DNA of 64,000 bases from positions 880,547-944,546 of the forward strand of contig NZ_HE997182.1 of assembly GCF_000312445.1 (NCBI RefSeq), given 5' to 3'. The translations under genes and the position numbers were made by a program. Below are positions 16,418-25,629 of the stretch, piece by piece. The notes under the pieces were generated by a model. The model had not been told where the DNA came from. It did not search any database and saw only the letters and a program-made list of their open reading frames with translations. Positions within the stretch are counted from its first letter, which is position 1. Each line of letters begins with the position of its first letter. The stretch is from Phocaeicola abscessus CCUG 55929. GTDB lineage: Bacteria > Bacteroidota > Bacteroidia > Bacteroidales > Bacteroidaceae.

Positions 16418-18817
16418 TTATTCCGTTCTGAGGTTTTCGGTGGGATTGGCTCTTGCTGCCCGGTATACCAGCATAGATGCTACGGAGAGCACGACGAGTA
16501 GGACGAAGAGCATACAACCGACGAATAGGTACCATGTCAAGTCAATTTTCACGCTGAACATTTGAAGGATGTATTGGCTGACTTTCCAGGCGGCCAGCGC
16601 ACCGATGAGAATGCCCGGAACAGCCATGTAAATCAGGTTCTTTTGGAAAATCTTCTGGAGATCTTTTAAGGTCGCTCCAAAGATGGCGCGGATAGCGATT
16701 TCCGACCGGCGGCGACCGACTTCATCGAGGATATAGGCGATCAGTCCGGCAAGGGCGATGAGCAAGATGCTGATTCCGGCGAATAAGACACTATTGCGCA
16801 CATGCTTCAACTGGTCGTAGTTGTTACCGATTTCCATGCGAAGCATTAGTACCTGCTTGGGATTCTCTTTGATCGTGTTGTCTACAAGCTGCTGAATGCG
16901 TTGGATATGGTCGGAATCGAATCGGTTCAGGCGGACATAAAAACGCTCGATCCAAGGGGAATTAATTGTGCCGTAATACATGACAGTCGGCCGAAGATTC
17001 ATTCCGGAAGTCAACGATCCGGTTTGGATATGATCGTAAATGCCGATAATGGTATAAGGCCCTCTATGGCTGGTGATATGTACCGTTTTACCGATGGCGG
17101 ATCCTTTCCAGCCAGCTACTTGCTCCATTTTCTTTACGAAATCCCGATCGACCATTACCTCCTTACTCAGGCTGTCGACAGCTACGGGAGTGAATGTTCT
17201 CCCTTCCACGACAGGAATCTCGAACGTATGGAAGAAGTCGTCGCCTACCGAGAACAAGTTGGAAATGTTGGTATATTCTTCGTTCGTCTCTGCATTCCAT
17301 ACATTATCTCCACTCGGGATGTCTGCCATGTTATGGGTAGCCCACGTTACGCCGGATACGTTCAGATCTTTTTTCAATTCCTGATAGCACCGTTCCCGTT
17401 CGTTCTTATTTACTCCATCGAGGTCGATCATCAGGGTATTCTTATAATTGAACCCTAAATTATAGTTGGTCAGTTTGTTGTATTGCAGCCCGATCACAAC
17501 CAATATGCTGATGAAGAAACTGGTCATTAGGAATTGAACGAACAGCAGGGCCAATTTCCAGCGCCGCTTGTTCTCCGTGTATCTGCGGTAGGCATAGGTA
17601 AGGGGAATCTTCGTATACAGATATCCGGGAAGCCATCCGCAAATTCCTATTATGGCCAAGGTGATGAGTATGCATACGATAACGGTAGAGAATGGGAAAA
17701 GGCTTTTCAAACTGTGTCCGATCTGTTCCTGCAAGATATTTTGCGAACCGAAAATGAGAAGGATAGCCAACGGCAGACTGATACAGAATATATGCAGGAA
17801 CGATTCGCTCAGGATCATTTTGTAGATGTCTTTACTCTCGGCGCCGTAGCAGCGGTAGGTGGCGATGCTCTTGGCACGGTTCACCATCGACGAGATAACC
17901 AGCAGGATATAGTTGAATACCGAGACGAGGAGCATGATGATGCCGAAGCCGAGGAACACGAAGTTCATGACACGGTTGTTGTCGGATTGCAAATAGATTC
18001 CTTTCACCGGTTGCAGGTTGAATCGGACTTGGGTTCCGGCCTCTTTCAACTTTTGGCCGACACGGTCTTCGATCCATTGATCCATCCGTCCCTGCAAGTC
18101 GTCGGGATTTGTCCCGTGCCGAAGACGGATATAGCCCAGATACCGGTCGTTTCCGATTATATTGTTTGGGCTGTCCCATCCCCATAGTTGTTGGGCTGTC
18201 GGCATGGCCACCATGATGTCGATCTTATTCAAGTGCGTATTCTCGGGCAGGTCTTCGAAGACGCCGATAACCGTTAGTCGAAAGGCTTTGTTTACTCTCA
18301 GGCTGATCGTTTTCCCGATGATCTCTTGCCCGACCGTTTTGAACAACTTTTCTGAGATATACGCCTGTCCCGTTTTGTTTAACCCCGTCTTCGGATCTTC
18401 GCCCATAAAGACTTTGCGGGGGAAGACGTCGAAGAAGGAAGAATCGCACAGGAATGTATTCCCCGTCAATTCCTCGTTGTCTTCGGTGACGAAGGTGGCA
18501 GATTCGCGGAGCCATGTATAGCGGGTGGCGGCTTCTACTTCAGGACAAACCGACTTGATGCCCGGAGCGTGAGCACCGGAACATTGCGGGAAGTTATGCC
18601 ATCCTTCACCTTTCATTTTATAGTTCTCCTGAATTTGATAGGTATCTTCCAGGCGCGGAATAAAACTGTCGGCCGAACGTTCGTAGATGACTTCGGCCAG
18701 CATGGTCAGCCCAATGGCTAAGCCGATGCTGAGGCAAAGAATCTTGGTGAAATTCGACTGTCCCTTTCTAAATAATGACTTTATTGCTCGTTTCATTTTC
18801 AATGACCCATTCTTCAT
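16418..18817 (-). CDS. ABC transporter permease, FtsX/MacB type
   Basis: A 799-aa membrane protein: one N-terminal transmembrane helix (ILCLSIGLAIGLTMLAEVIY), a MacB-type periplasmic domain, three helices around residues 290-410, a second helix near 425, a second periplasmic domain and three C-terminal helices. The FtsX signature is seen in IALAGLIAYILDEVGRRRSEIAIRAIFGAT and in the end RAARANPTENLRTE. Such permeases work with a LolD/MacB-type ATPase and a HlyD adaptor to export peptides, lipids or antibiotics, or for mechanical signalling. It is the last gene of the minus-strand efflux operon, directly after the ATPase gene. A start at the internal Met (18796) is equally possible; the two paralogous permeases upstream also start close to the first helix. 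Confidence 0.9.
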   Translation of the reverse strand: MKNGSLKMKRAIKSLFRKGQSNFTKILCLSIGLAIGLTMLAEVIYERSADSFIPRLEDTYQIQENYKMKGEGWHNFPQCSGAHAPGIKSVCPEVEAATRYTWLRESATFVTEDNEELTGNTFLCDSSFFDVFPRKVFMGEDPKTGLNKTGQAYISEKLFKTVGQEIIGKTISLRVNKAFRLTVIGVFEDLPENTHLNKIDIMVAMPTAQQLWGWDSPNNIIGNDRYLGYIRLRHGTNPDDLQGRMDQWIEDRVGQKLKEAGTQVRFNLQPVKGIYLQSDNNRVMNFVFLGFGIIMLLVSVFNYILLVISSMVNRAKSIATYRCYGAESKDIYKMILSESFLHIFCISLPLAILLIFGSQNILQEQIGHSLKSLFPFSTVIVCILITLAIIGICGWLPGYLYTKIPLTYAYRRYTENKRRWKLALLFVQFLMTSFFISILVVIGLQYNKLTNYNLGFNYKNTLMIDLDGVNKNERERCYQELKKDLNVSGVTWATHNMADIPSGDNVWNAETNEEYTNISNLFSVGDDFFHTFEIPVVEGRTFTPVAVDSLSKEVMVDRDFVKKMEQVAGWKGSAIGKTVHITSHRGPYTIIGIYDHIQTGSLTSGMNLRPTVMYYGTINSPWIERFYVRLNRFDSDHIQRIQQLVDNTIKENPKQVLMLRMEIGNNYDQLKHVRNSVLFAGISILLIALAGLIAYILDEVGRRRSEIAIRAIFGATLKDLQKIFQKNLIYMAVPGILIGALAAWKVSQYILQMFSVKIDLTWYLFVGCMLFVLLVVLSVASMLVYRAARANPTENLRTE

Positions 18818-18826
18818 TCATTAATC

Positions 18827-19504
18827 CTATAATCCTTTCGCTGTCGATATGACCTGACCGTCGAACAGGTTGATGATACGGCTTGCAAAGGCGGCATCTC
18901 GTTGAGAGTGAGTGACCATGACGATCGTCGTTCCCTCCTTGTTCAAATCGGTCAGCAGTTCCATCACTTCCTGACCGTTTTTGGAGTCCAAGTTACCTGT
19001 CGGCTCGTCGGCGAGGATCATTTTCGGCCCGCAAACTACGGCGCGGGCGATAGCTACGCGTTGCTGCTGACCGCCGGAGAGTTGTTGCGGGTAATGTTTG
19101 GCCCGATGGCTGATGTTCATCCGTTTCAGTATTTCGTTCACACGGCGTTTCCGTTCGCCGGCCGGAATGTTTAAATAAGTCAGTGGCAGTTCCACGTTTT
19201 CGTAAACGTTCAATTCGTCGATCAGGTTGAAGCTTTGGAATACGAAACCGATATTTCCTTTGCGGACTTTGGTGCGGTCTTTCTCTTTCAGATGTCCTAC
19301 TTCCTCCTTATTCAGGTAGTAGTTGCCGGAGGTCGGATTGTCGAGCAATCCCATGATGTTCAACAAGGTGGATTTACCGCAGCCGGAAGGTCCCATTACC
19401 GCTACGAATTCCCTGTCGGCCACATCTAAATTTACATTGTTCAGTGCGATGGTCTCAACTTCTGTCGTTGTGAACTTCTTTGTCAAATTTTCAATCTTAA
19501 TCAT
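18827..19504 (-). CDS. ABC transporter ATP-binding protein, LolD/MacB type
   Basis: A complete 225-aa ATPase with all motifs: Walker A GPSGCGKST (38-46), Q-loop FVFQSFNLI (about 87-95), signature LSGGQQQR (142-148), Walker B MILADEP (162-168) and the H-loop VTHSQRDA near the end. The family (LolD, MacB, FtsE) powers FtsX-type permeases that do not transport in the usual sense but move substrates already at the outer face of the inner membrane. It is the only ATPase in the operon, flanked by one permease gene downstream and two upstream, so it probably serves all three. Confidence 0.95.
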   Translation of the reverse strand: MIKIENLTKKFTTTEVETIALNNVNLDVADREFVAVMGPSGCGKSTLLNIMGLLDNPTSGNYYLNKEEVGHLKEKDRTKVRKGNIGFVFQSFNLIDELNVYENVELPLTYLNIPAGERKRRVNEILKRMNISHRAKHYPQQLSGGQQQRVAIARAVVCGPKMILADEPTGNLDSKNGQEVMELLTDLNKEGTTIVMVTHSQRDAAFASRIINLFDGQVISTAKGL

Positions 19505-19535
19505 GTTTTTATTCTTTTAAAATGATGGATTTTTC

Positions 19536-21902
19536 TTATTCTGTTTTTATACTGTTTATCGGGTTCTCGTTGGTAGCTTTGCGGCTGATGACGTAAACCG
19601 AGCCCAAGGATACAGCCGTTACGAAGGCGATAGCCGTCAGCGGCGCCCACCAGGGACAATGGAATCCTTCGACCGGAATCAAGGCGTGCAGTTTTTTTAT
19701 TCCGAACCACATCAACGGGATGGCTATTACCAAGCTGATGCATAGCGAATGGAGCGTGAATTTCATCAGGCTGAGCAGTTCGATCCGGTTGGTCGAACCG
19801 AACACTTTACGAATAGCCATATCCCTTCTGCGCTGAGCGATGAAATAGATGCTCATGGCTGTCAATCCCAACAGTGAGATGACCAAGGCGGCGAAAGTGA
19901 ATATCCCGATCGTCTTGCTCAGTTGATATACGGATTCGTATTCCTCTGCCACCCGGTCTCCGTACCACTTCGAGTTAAAAGGCATGCCGTTGGCCAACCC
20001 GGCGTACGTGGAGTCGATCCGCTCTTTATAGGTTTTCAAATCGCCGTCGTATACCTGTACACAGATACCTCCGGGATATTTGATGCTGTCGTTCGGCACG
20101 ATATTCATCAGTACATACTCAGAGGAAGGAAACAATACCGTGCGTATGCTGATATCGCCTATCGTTCCTCCGATCACGTATTTGTCGTCGTAATCGGTCA
20201 CGATATAATCGGTATAGCCCAATTCGTGCGCTACTTTTACGGTGTTTTCGCTGAAAAACCAATTATGTTTGTCGGGTTGCAATTTTCGGTCTTCCGTGAT
20301 GCGAATGCCGAACATTTTGATAAAGGCGGAGTCCACGTTCAATTGCTCGAAACTCATCGATTTGTTGGGGCCTCCTTTGGCATTTTTTATGTTCTGCGTA
20401 TTGTTATGCCCGCCTTCGATCATCAATCCGTTCGAAAAGGAGACCGCTTTCACGAAGGGCAATTTCCCGAGTTCGTTTCTGAAGGTGCGATACCCTGCAT
20501 TGTCGAGTACGGGATCCAACGTGAGTACGTTTTCGTAGCTGTACCCCAGCGGCAGGTGCAGCAAATAGTGGAACATCGAAGTCATAAACAAGGCGCAGGA
20601 CAGCAATGCGATAGTCAATCCGCTCTGAACGATGTTGAGCAGACGCAGATAGATGGCTTTCGTCTTGTGGCGGAATGTACCTTTCACCACGTCCATCGGG
20701 TTGTAATGCGATAGGATAGAAGCCGGGAACAGTCCCGAAACAAAAGCCAGCATAGCAATGAAAGATGCATATATCCATACGGTCGTCGCATGCAGGTCAC
20801 CCGTCAGGTCTATCTTGGTTTGGAAAAGGTCTATCGCCACAGGCTCTACTGCTTTGGCCAACAGAAAGCCTAACAGGAAAGCGACCAGCGTCATCAGGAA
20901 AGATTCTTCGATCATTCGCCAAAAAATATCTTTCCTGTTCGAACCCAACAAACGTCGGGTCGCCATTTCCTTCGCCCGGTAACTCGTTTGAGCGACGCTC
21001 ATGCTGATATAGTTGAACATCGCCATCAGTAGGATGATAAGGCCTACGACCAGGTAAATGATCACTTGGGTGAAATCGTACTGATTCAGGCCGTTGAAAT
21101 CCTTGATATCCGAGAAGTAGAACTCTTTCATCGGGATGAACCGTACTTCGTTGACTGCTTCTTGCGAGTATATCCAGAAGAATGTTTTCAGATACTCTTT
21201 TACTTCCTCCCTTTTGCGATTAAAATCGATTCCGTGCAGCGTCTTTATGAAGAGCTCGGCACCCGCTGCATTGTTCATCATTTCCGCTTTGATGGATGAG
21301 CTGTAATTCACGTACTCCATGACTTCGTAGGGGAAAACGGCTTCCGTTTCGTCGGGAAAGATCGAATTGTCGATATTTTCGGCAATGCCGCTCACCACAT
21401 AATTGATGCTTTTGGAGCCTTGGATCAGGAGGAGCATTTTCCCTATCGCCTGTTCGGTACCGAACAGTTTAAGGGCTCCCTTGCGGGTGAGCACGATGTT
21501 GGTAGCGCTCTGCAGTACGTCTTCCGCTCGGCCCTCCACCAATCGATAGCCGAAGAACGAAAAAAAGTTCTTACGCGCAATCAGTGCATTCAGTTCATAT
21601 TTCGCATCGCCTGCCTTGACCACTACCGTGTGATACGGGCTCGTACCGCACCAGTCTTCGATCTCCGGGTAACGGCTTTGCAACTTATCGCCCAGATTGT
21701 AATGAGCGCCGACGAACTCTTCGGTGGCAAACAGGCTGATGCGATCGGCATCCGCCACCTGCGCGTCTACGTTGAGCTGGCGGGTGATCATATTGGCGAT
21801 CAGCAATACGAACATCAGCGATATGCTTAAACCGAGCGTGTTGACAAAGGTGAACAGCTTGTTACGATTCAAAAAATAGAAATAGGTCTTTAATCCTTTC
21901 AT
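19536..21902 (-). CDS. ABC transporter permease, FtsX/MacB type
   Basis: A 788-aa paralogue of the neighbouring permeases. The N-terminal helix is FVNTLGLSISLMFVLLIANMIT, followed by a periplasmic domain, the first FtsX core (IIYLVVGLIILLMAMFNYISMSVAQTSYRAKEMATRRLLGSNRKDI), a second periplasmic domain and the C-terminal FtsX core (ALVISLLGLTAMSIYFIAQRRRDMAIRKVFGSTNRIEL). The end ISRKATNENPINSIKTE is nearly identical to that of the next permease, a sign of duplication. Separated by 31 bases from the ATPase gene. Confidence 0.92.
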   Translation of the reverse strand: MKGLKTYFYFLNRNKLFTFVNTLGLSISLMFVLLIANMITRQLNVDAQVADADRISLFATEEFVGAHYNLGDKLQSRYPEIEDWCGTSPYHTVVVKAGDAKYELNALIARKNFFSFFGYRLVEGRAEDVLQSATNIVLTRKGALKLFGTEQAIGKMLLLIQGSKSINYVVSGIAENIDNSIFPDETEAVFPYEVMEYVNYSSSIKAEMMNNAAGAELFIKTLHGIDFNRKREEVKEYLKTFFWIYSQEAVNEVRFIPMKEFYFSDIKDFNGLNQYDFTQVIIYLVVGLIILLMAMFNYISMSVAQTSYRAKEMATRRLLGSNRKDIFWRMIEESFLMTLVAFLLGFLLAKAVEPVAIDLFQTKIDLTGDLHATTVWIYASFIAMLAFVSGLFPASILSHYNPMDVVKGTFRHKTKAIYLRLLNIVQSGLTIALLSCALFMTSMFHYLLHLPLGYSYENVLTLDPVLDNAGYRTFRNELGKLPFVKAVSFSNGLMIEGGHNNTQNIKNAKGGPNKSMSFEQLNVDSAFIKMFGIRITEDRKLQPDKHNWFFSENTVKVAHELGYTDYIVTDYDDKYVIGGTIGDISIRTVLFPSSEYVLMNIVPNDSIKYPGGICVQVYDGDLKTYKERIDSTYAGLANGMPFNSKWYGDRVAEEYESVYQLSKTIGIFTFAALVISLLGLTAMSIYFIAQRRRDMAIRKVFGSTNRIELLSLMKFTLHSLCISLVIAIPLMWFGIKKLHALIPVEGFHCPWWAPLTAIAFVTAVSLGSVYVISRKATNENPINSIKTE

Positions 21903-21925
21903 GTTTCTTTCACATTATTGTTTTC

Positions 21926-24277
21926 TTATTCCGTCTTTATACTGTTGATGGGGTTTTCATTGGCGTTCTTCCAGCTCTGGTAGGTGACGGTCAGGATCGT
22001 AATCAACGCGATCAGGAGGAAGGCGAGGAGGAAGAGCAGAGGCGAGATGGGAGTCTTTTCCGCAAAACCTTTCAACCAGTCGATGCCGAGTATGTATCCG
22101 ATGGGGGCTGCGATGACGAAGCAGATCCCCAACAGGATCAGGTACCGTTTGTTGAACATGTACAGGATCTCTCTCGTCGAGCTGCCGAAAACCTTTCTTA
22201 CGCCGATTTCTTTCCTGCGATATTCGCTTTCGAACATCGTGAGACCGAATACGCCGATGATGCTAATCAGAACGGCGAGCAGCGAGAAGAGCAGGATTTG
22301 CTTGGTAAAACGCATCTCCCGCCGATAGGTATTGTCGAATACCTGATCCATGAACTTGAAGTTGAAGTCGTGATGCGGCGTAAATTTTTCCAGTGTTTTC
22401 TGCAAAGTCTTCATGATTTCCGTTTTATCCACACCTTTACCGATACGGACATTGATCGCTCCCCGCCAAAACCAATCTTTGTACATTCCATCTTTGCCGA
22501 AGATCATGAAAGCGATCGGTTTTTTCTGATCGTTGCGAAACGTGGAATAGCGGATATCCTCGCAGATGCCTACGACGGGATAGTCGTTCTGGAGTATGGG
22601 TTTGTCCATCTCCAACCACGGATATGTCTTCTTGGCCGCTTCATTGAAAATATACACATCTTGGTCGTGTTCCGTGAAATCGCGCCCTTCCGTGATCCGG
22701 ATGCCCATTGTCTTTAAGAAACGAAAATCGACGGGGAAACATTCGAAATACATCTTATGTTCGTTATCGCCGCGTCCCCAGCCCATGTACCCGTCGGCCG
22801 AGCTTAAAATATCTTTGGAGAAAGAAACGTTTTCTATGCCCGGAACCTGAGTCAGCTCGGCAATCACGGCATCCGGCTGGTTAGCGACTTCTTTCGTCAA
22901 ATTCCCGGAATAAGCGATTTGATCCTTGTCGTAGCCATAATCGGAGGTCCGTATGAAATGGCTTTGCAAATACATGATGCCGACACCTAAAAGGAGCATA
23001 AAGGAGATGATGAACTGAACGCCGACCAAAATCGTTCGTAAGGCGCGCCCTTTCGGAGAAAGTCCGAACGATCCTTTCAATACCAATGCGGGTGGGAAGG
23101 AGGTGACGTAATAGGAAGGGTAAGCGCCGGCCAGCAATCCGACCGTCACGCTCAGTAATCCCGTGAATGCCAATAATGCCGGATGGGATGCGAAGGATAT
23201 CTTCGACTGAACCAGTTCCTGCAAGCCCAAGTCGTTGGCCAGATAGATCCATAAGAGACCGAGGAGGAAAGCAACGATACTGATTGTAAGAGATTCGACG
23301 AGCAGACTCCCCCGCAGTTCGGCGACGCCGGCCCCCAACACCTTTTGCGTGTTGATGCTTCGGATGCGCATGGGCGTCTCGGCCAGCGAGAAGTTCGTGA
23401 AGTTAACGGCGGCGATGACGATAATCAGCAACGAGAAACAAATTAACAGATAGACGGAGGTTTTGTCGGCGGTCGATCGTCCTTTTATTTTGGCGAAATA
23501 CACGTCGCCGATGTTGACCATGTTGAAAGCTACTTTTGCAAGTTCTTCTTCCGTTACGGATTGCCGTCGTTTCATTATTTCGATGAACTTATCCGTCAAC
23601 AGTTTCTCGACTTCCGCTTTCGTTGCGGGATTATCCAGTCGGAGATAGAACGTATAATTCCAGTTATTCCAATTCCCGTCATTGCCGTTATCGCCGCTAA
23701 GGGCGCAATCGGCGAAGAAACTGTTTTCCGCAAAGTTTTTGTATACGCCCTTGACTATAAAGTCGCCGTTGTCCGACTTCAGTATTTTATCGAGCACGTC
23801 GGTTGTCCCGAATATCCGAAAGGCTTCGCTTTCGGGGAGAATCAGGCAGTTAGAGGTATGGTCCATGTCGTCTGCAGAACCGACGATCATTTCCGGTTTG
23901 AAAGCCTTCGTAAAGTTTTTGATACCGGTCTGTATTTTTAAGGTTATTTCTTTTTCGCCGTCTTTTAAGTTCGAGGTGTACGATCCGCCTTGTACGATGG
24001 CGTACTCGGTGATATGCGGAGAAGTCTTCCCGAGGGTTTCGCACAGAGGGCGCGGGAGGGTCATGCCGAAGTTCTCGTTTTCCGGTCCCAGTTCCAGATA
24101 GCCGTAAAACAGGTTTTTATAATCCGGGAATGTTTGATTGTACGTATAATCGTAATTCACTTGTGCCATGATGACGAAGAAAGAGGCGAAAGCGAGGCTT
24201 AGCCCGAACAGATTCAGCAAGTTTGCCGTCACGAAGCGTTTAAAGGTAGAGGTGAAGTTTCGTATAATTGTCTTCAT
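21926..24277 (-). CDS. ABC transporter permease, FtsX/MacB type
   Basis: A 783-aa permease with the same double-FtsX plan: N-terminal helix (LLNLFGLSLAFASFFVIMAQVNY), MacB-type periplasmic domain, middle helices (LLICFSLLIIVIAAVNFTNFSLAETPMRIRSINTQKVLGA), a second periplasmic domain and a C-terminal core (LLAVLISIIGVFGLTMFESEYRRKEIGVRKVFGSSTREIL). The end NANENPINSIKTE matches the end of the following permease. Two such permeases could form a heterodimer with the shared ATPase, or each could form its own complex; the sequence does not decide this. Twenty-three bases separate it from the next gene. Confidence 0.92.
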   Translation of the reverse strand: MKTIIRNFTSTFKRFVTANLLNLFGLSLAFASFFVIMAQVNYDYTYNQTFPDYKNLFYGYLELGPENENFGMTLPRPLCETLGKTSPHITEYAIVQGGSYTSNLKDGEKEITLKIQTGIKNFTKAFKPEMIVGSADDMDHTSNCLILPESEAFRIFGTTDVLDKILKSDNGDFIVKGVYKNFAENSFFADCALSGDNGNDGNWNNWNYTFYLRLDNPATKAEVEKLLTDKFIEIMKRRQSVTEEELAKVAFNMVNIGDVYFAKIKGRSTADKTSVYLLICFSLLIIVIAAVNFTNFSLAETPMRIRSINTQKVLGAGVAELRGSLLVESLTISIVAFLLGLLWIYLANDLGLQELVQSKISFASHPALLAFTGLLSVTVGLLAGAYPSYYVTSFPPALVLKGSFGLSPKGRALRTILVGVQFIISFMLLLGVGIMYLQSHFIRTSDYGYDKDQIAYSGNLTKEVANQPDAVIAELTQVPGIENVSFSKDILSSADGYMGWGRGDNEHKMYFECFPVDFRFLKTMGIRITEGRDFTEHDQDVYIFNEAAKKTYPWLEMDKPILQNDYPVVGICEDIRYSTFRNDQKKPIAFMIFGKDGMYKDWFWRGAINVRIGKGVDKTEIMKTLQKTLEKFTPHHDFNFKFMDQVFDNTYRREMRFTKQILLFSLLAVLISIIGVFGLTMFESEYRRKEIGVRKVFGSSTREILYMFNKRYLILLGICFVIAAPIGYILGIDWLKGFAEKTPISPLLFLLAFLLIALITILTVTYQSWKNANENPINSIKTE

Positions 24278-24366
24278 TATTATTTGGTTTTATTTCTTGG
24301 TACTGGTTGTATAAATGGCTGCCCTGAGTGAGGAGAACTGTCTGCAAGCCGGTATGCGGAACTAAT

Positions 24367-25617
24367 TTAATTAAGGATCAACACTTCGTTATCTCTAAAA
24401 CTTTCGTAACCGGAGATGATGACCTGTTCGCCTTTTTCCAAGCCCTCGACGACTTCGTAGTATTGAGGATTCTGCCGTCCGATGCGGATATTGCGGCGAT
24501 AGGCTTTCTTCCCGTCCTTGTCGACGACGAAGATCCAATTTCCGCCCGTTACCTGAAAGAAGGTTCCTTTGGGGACGAGTACGCTTTGTGTGGGCTCGCC
24601 CAGTTGCAGGTCGATGTAATAGGTCTGTCCGCTGCGAATGTTATCCGGTCGATCGCCTACGAAGACGAAATCGGTGCGGAAGCGTCCCTCTCGTACTTCT
24701 GGGTAAACCTTACGGACCTTCAGGCCGAATTTCTTGTCCTGCCGTTCGAAGGTGGCGGGCAGGCCGTTAGTCACCCGGTCGATATAATGTTCGTCGACGT
24801 GCGCTTCCACCTTGTAATCGGAGAGGTCGTTGATCTGTCCTACCATTTGTCCGGCGGAGATGTTCTGTCCGAGTTCCACGTCCAAGAGCCCGAGTTCGCC
24901 GCTAATGGTCGCCCGGACTTCCAGTTTGTCTTTCCGTTCGCGGATTAAAGCTACGTTTTGGCGCATGTTTTGCAAATTGTCTTCCATCTGATCCATCTGA
25001 ATGTACCGATAGAGGGAATCTTGTTTGAGTCGTTCCGTAATGAGTTCATGCTTTTTCTGCGAGAGTTCCCAGTCTTCCTGCGCTTTCATGTACTCTTCCC
25101 TGCTGATAAGCTTCTCGTCGTACAGGCGGGAATATTGCCGGTAGGTGCGTGCTTTCTGCCGGGTATCGATATCCAAGGAGGCTTTTTCCGTTTCATTGTT
25201 CAGCTTGTCTTGTTGCATGGTGACCTGGGTGTTGCGCAACATGTTCTGTTTTTCGGCCACTTCCGATTCGGCGTTCAGGATTTGCAAGTCCAGGTTCGAA
25301 TTGCTCAGTCTGAGGATCACGTCTCCCTTGTTTACATGGACACCTTCTTCCACTACTTTTTCGCGGACGATGCCTCCTTCCTCCGGACTGATCTGTACGA
25401 TCTGAATCGGCTGGACTTGTCCGTTAAGACGGATATAGTCGTTGAACTCTCCGTACGACACGTCGGCGATATTGATCGATTTACCGTCGATCCGCATGGT
25501 CGAGGCATGATTTCCGAACACCACCCAGGTCAATAAAAGCAGGATTACACTGCCTCCGATCAGGTAGGGGATGTGTTTCTTTTGAATACCTTTTTTCTTT
25601 TCTAACTGTATATCCAT
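24367..25617 (-). CDS. Efflux periplasmic adaptor, HlyD/MacA (RND-adaptor) family
   Basis: A 416-aa protein with one N-terminal transmembrane helix (YLIGGSVILLLLTWVVFG), a first biotinyl-lipoyl half (IVREKVVEEGVHVNKGDVILRL), a long coiled-coil hairpin (about 100-215, rich in Glu, Gln and Lys), the second lipoyl half (VRATISGELGLLDVELGQNISAGQMVGQI), a beta-barrel domain and a membrane-proximal domain ending in VVEGLEKGEQVIISGYESFRDNEVLILN. It bridges the FtsX-type permeases and the TolC-type channel encoded on either side. Twelve bases separate it from the upstream channel gene. Confidence 0.93.
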   Translation of the reverse strand: MDIQLEKKKGIQKKHIPYLIGGSVILLLLTWVVFGNHASTMRIDGKSINIADVSYGEFNDYIRLNGQVQPIQIVQISPEEGGIVREKVVEEGVHVNKGDVILRLSNSNLDLQILNAESEVAEKQNMLRNTQVTMQQDKLNNETEKASLDIDTRQKARTYRQYSRLYDEKLISREEYMKAQEDWELSQKKHELITERLKQDSLYRYIQMDQMEDNLQNMRQNVALIRERKDKLEVRATISGELGLLDVELGQNISAGQMVGQINDLSDYKVEAHVDEHYIDRVTNGLPATFERQDKKFGLKVRKVYPEVREGRFRTDFVFVGDRPDNIRSGQTYYIDLQLGEPTQSVLVPKGTFFQVTGGNWIFVVDKDGKKAYRRNIRIGRQNPQYYEVVEGLEKGEQVIISGYESFRDNEVLILN

Positions 25618-25629
25618 AGTGTGTTTCGT

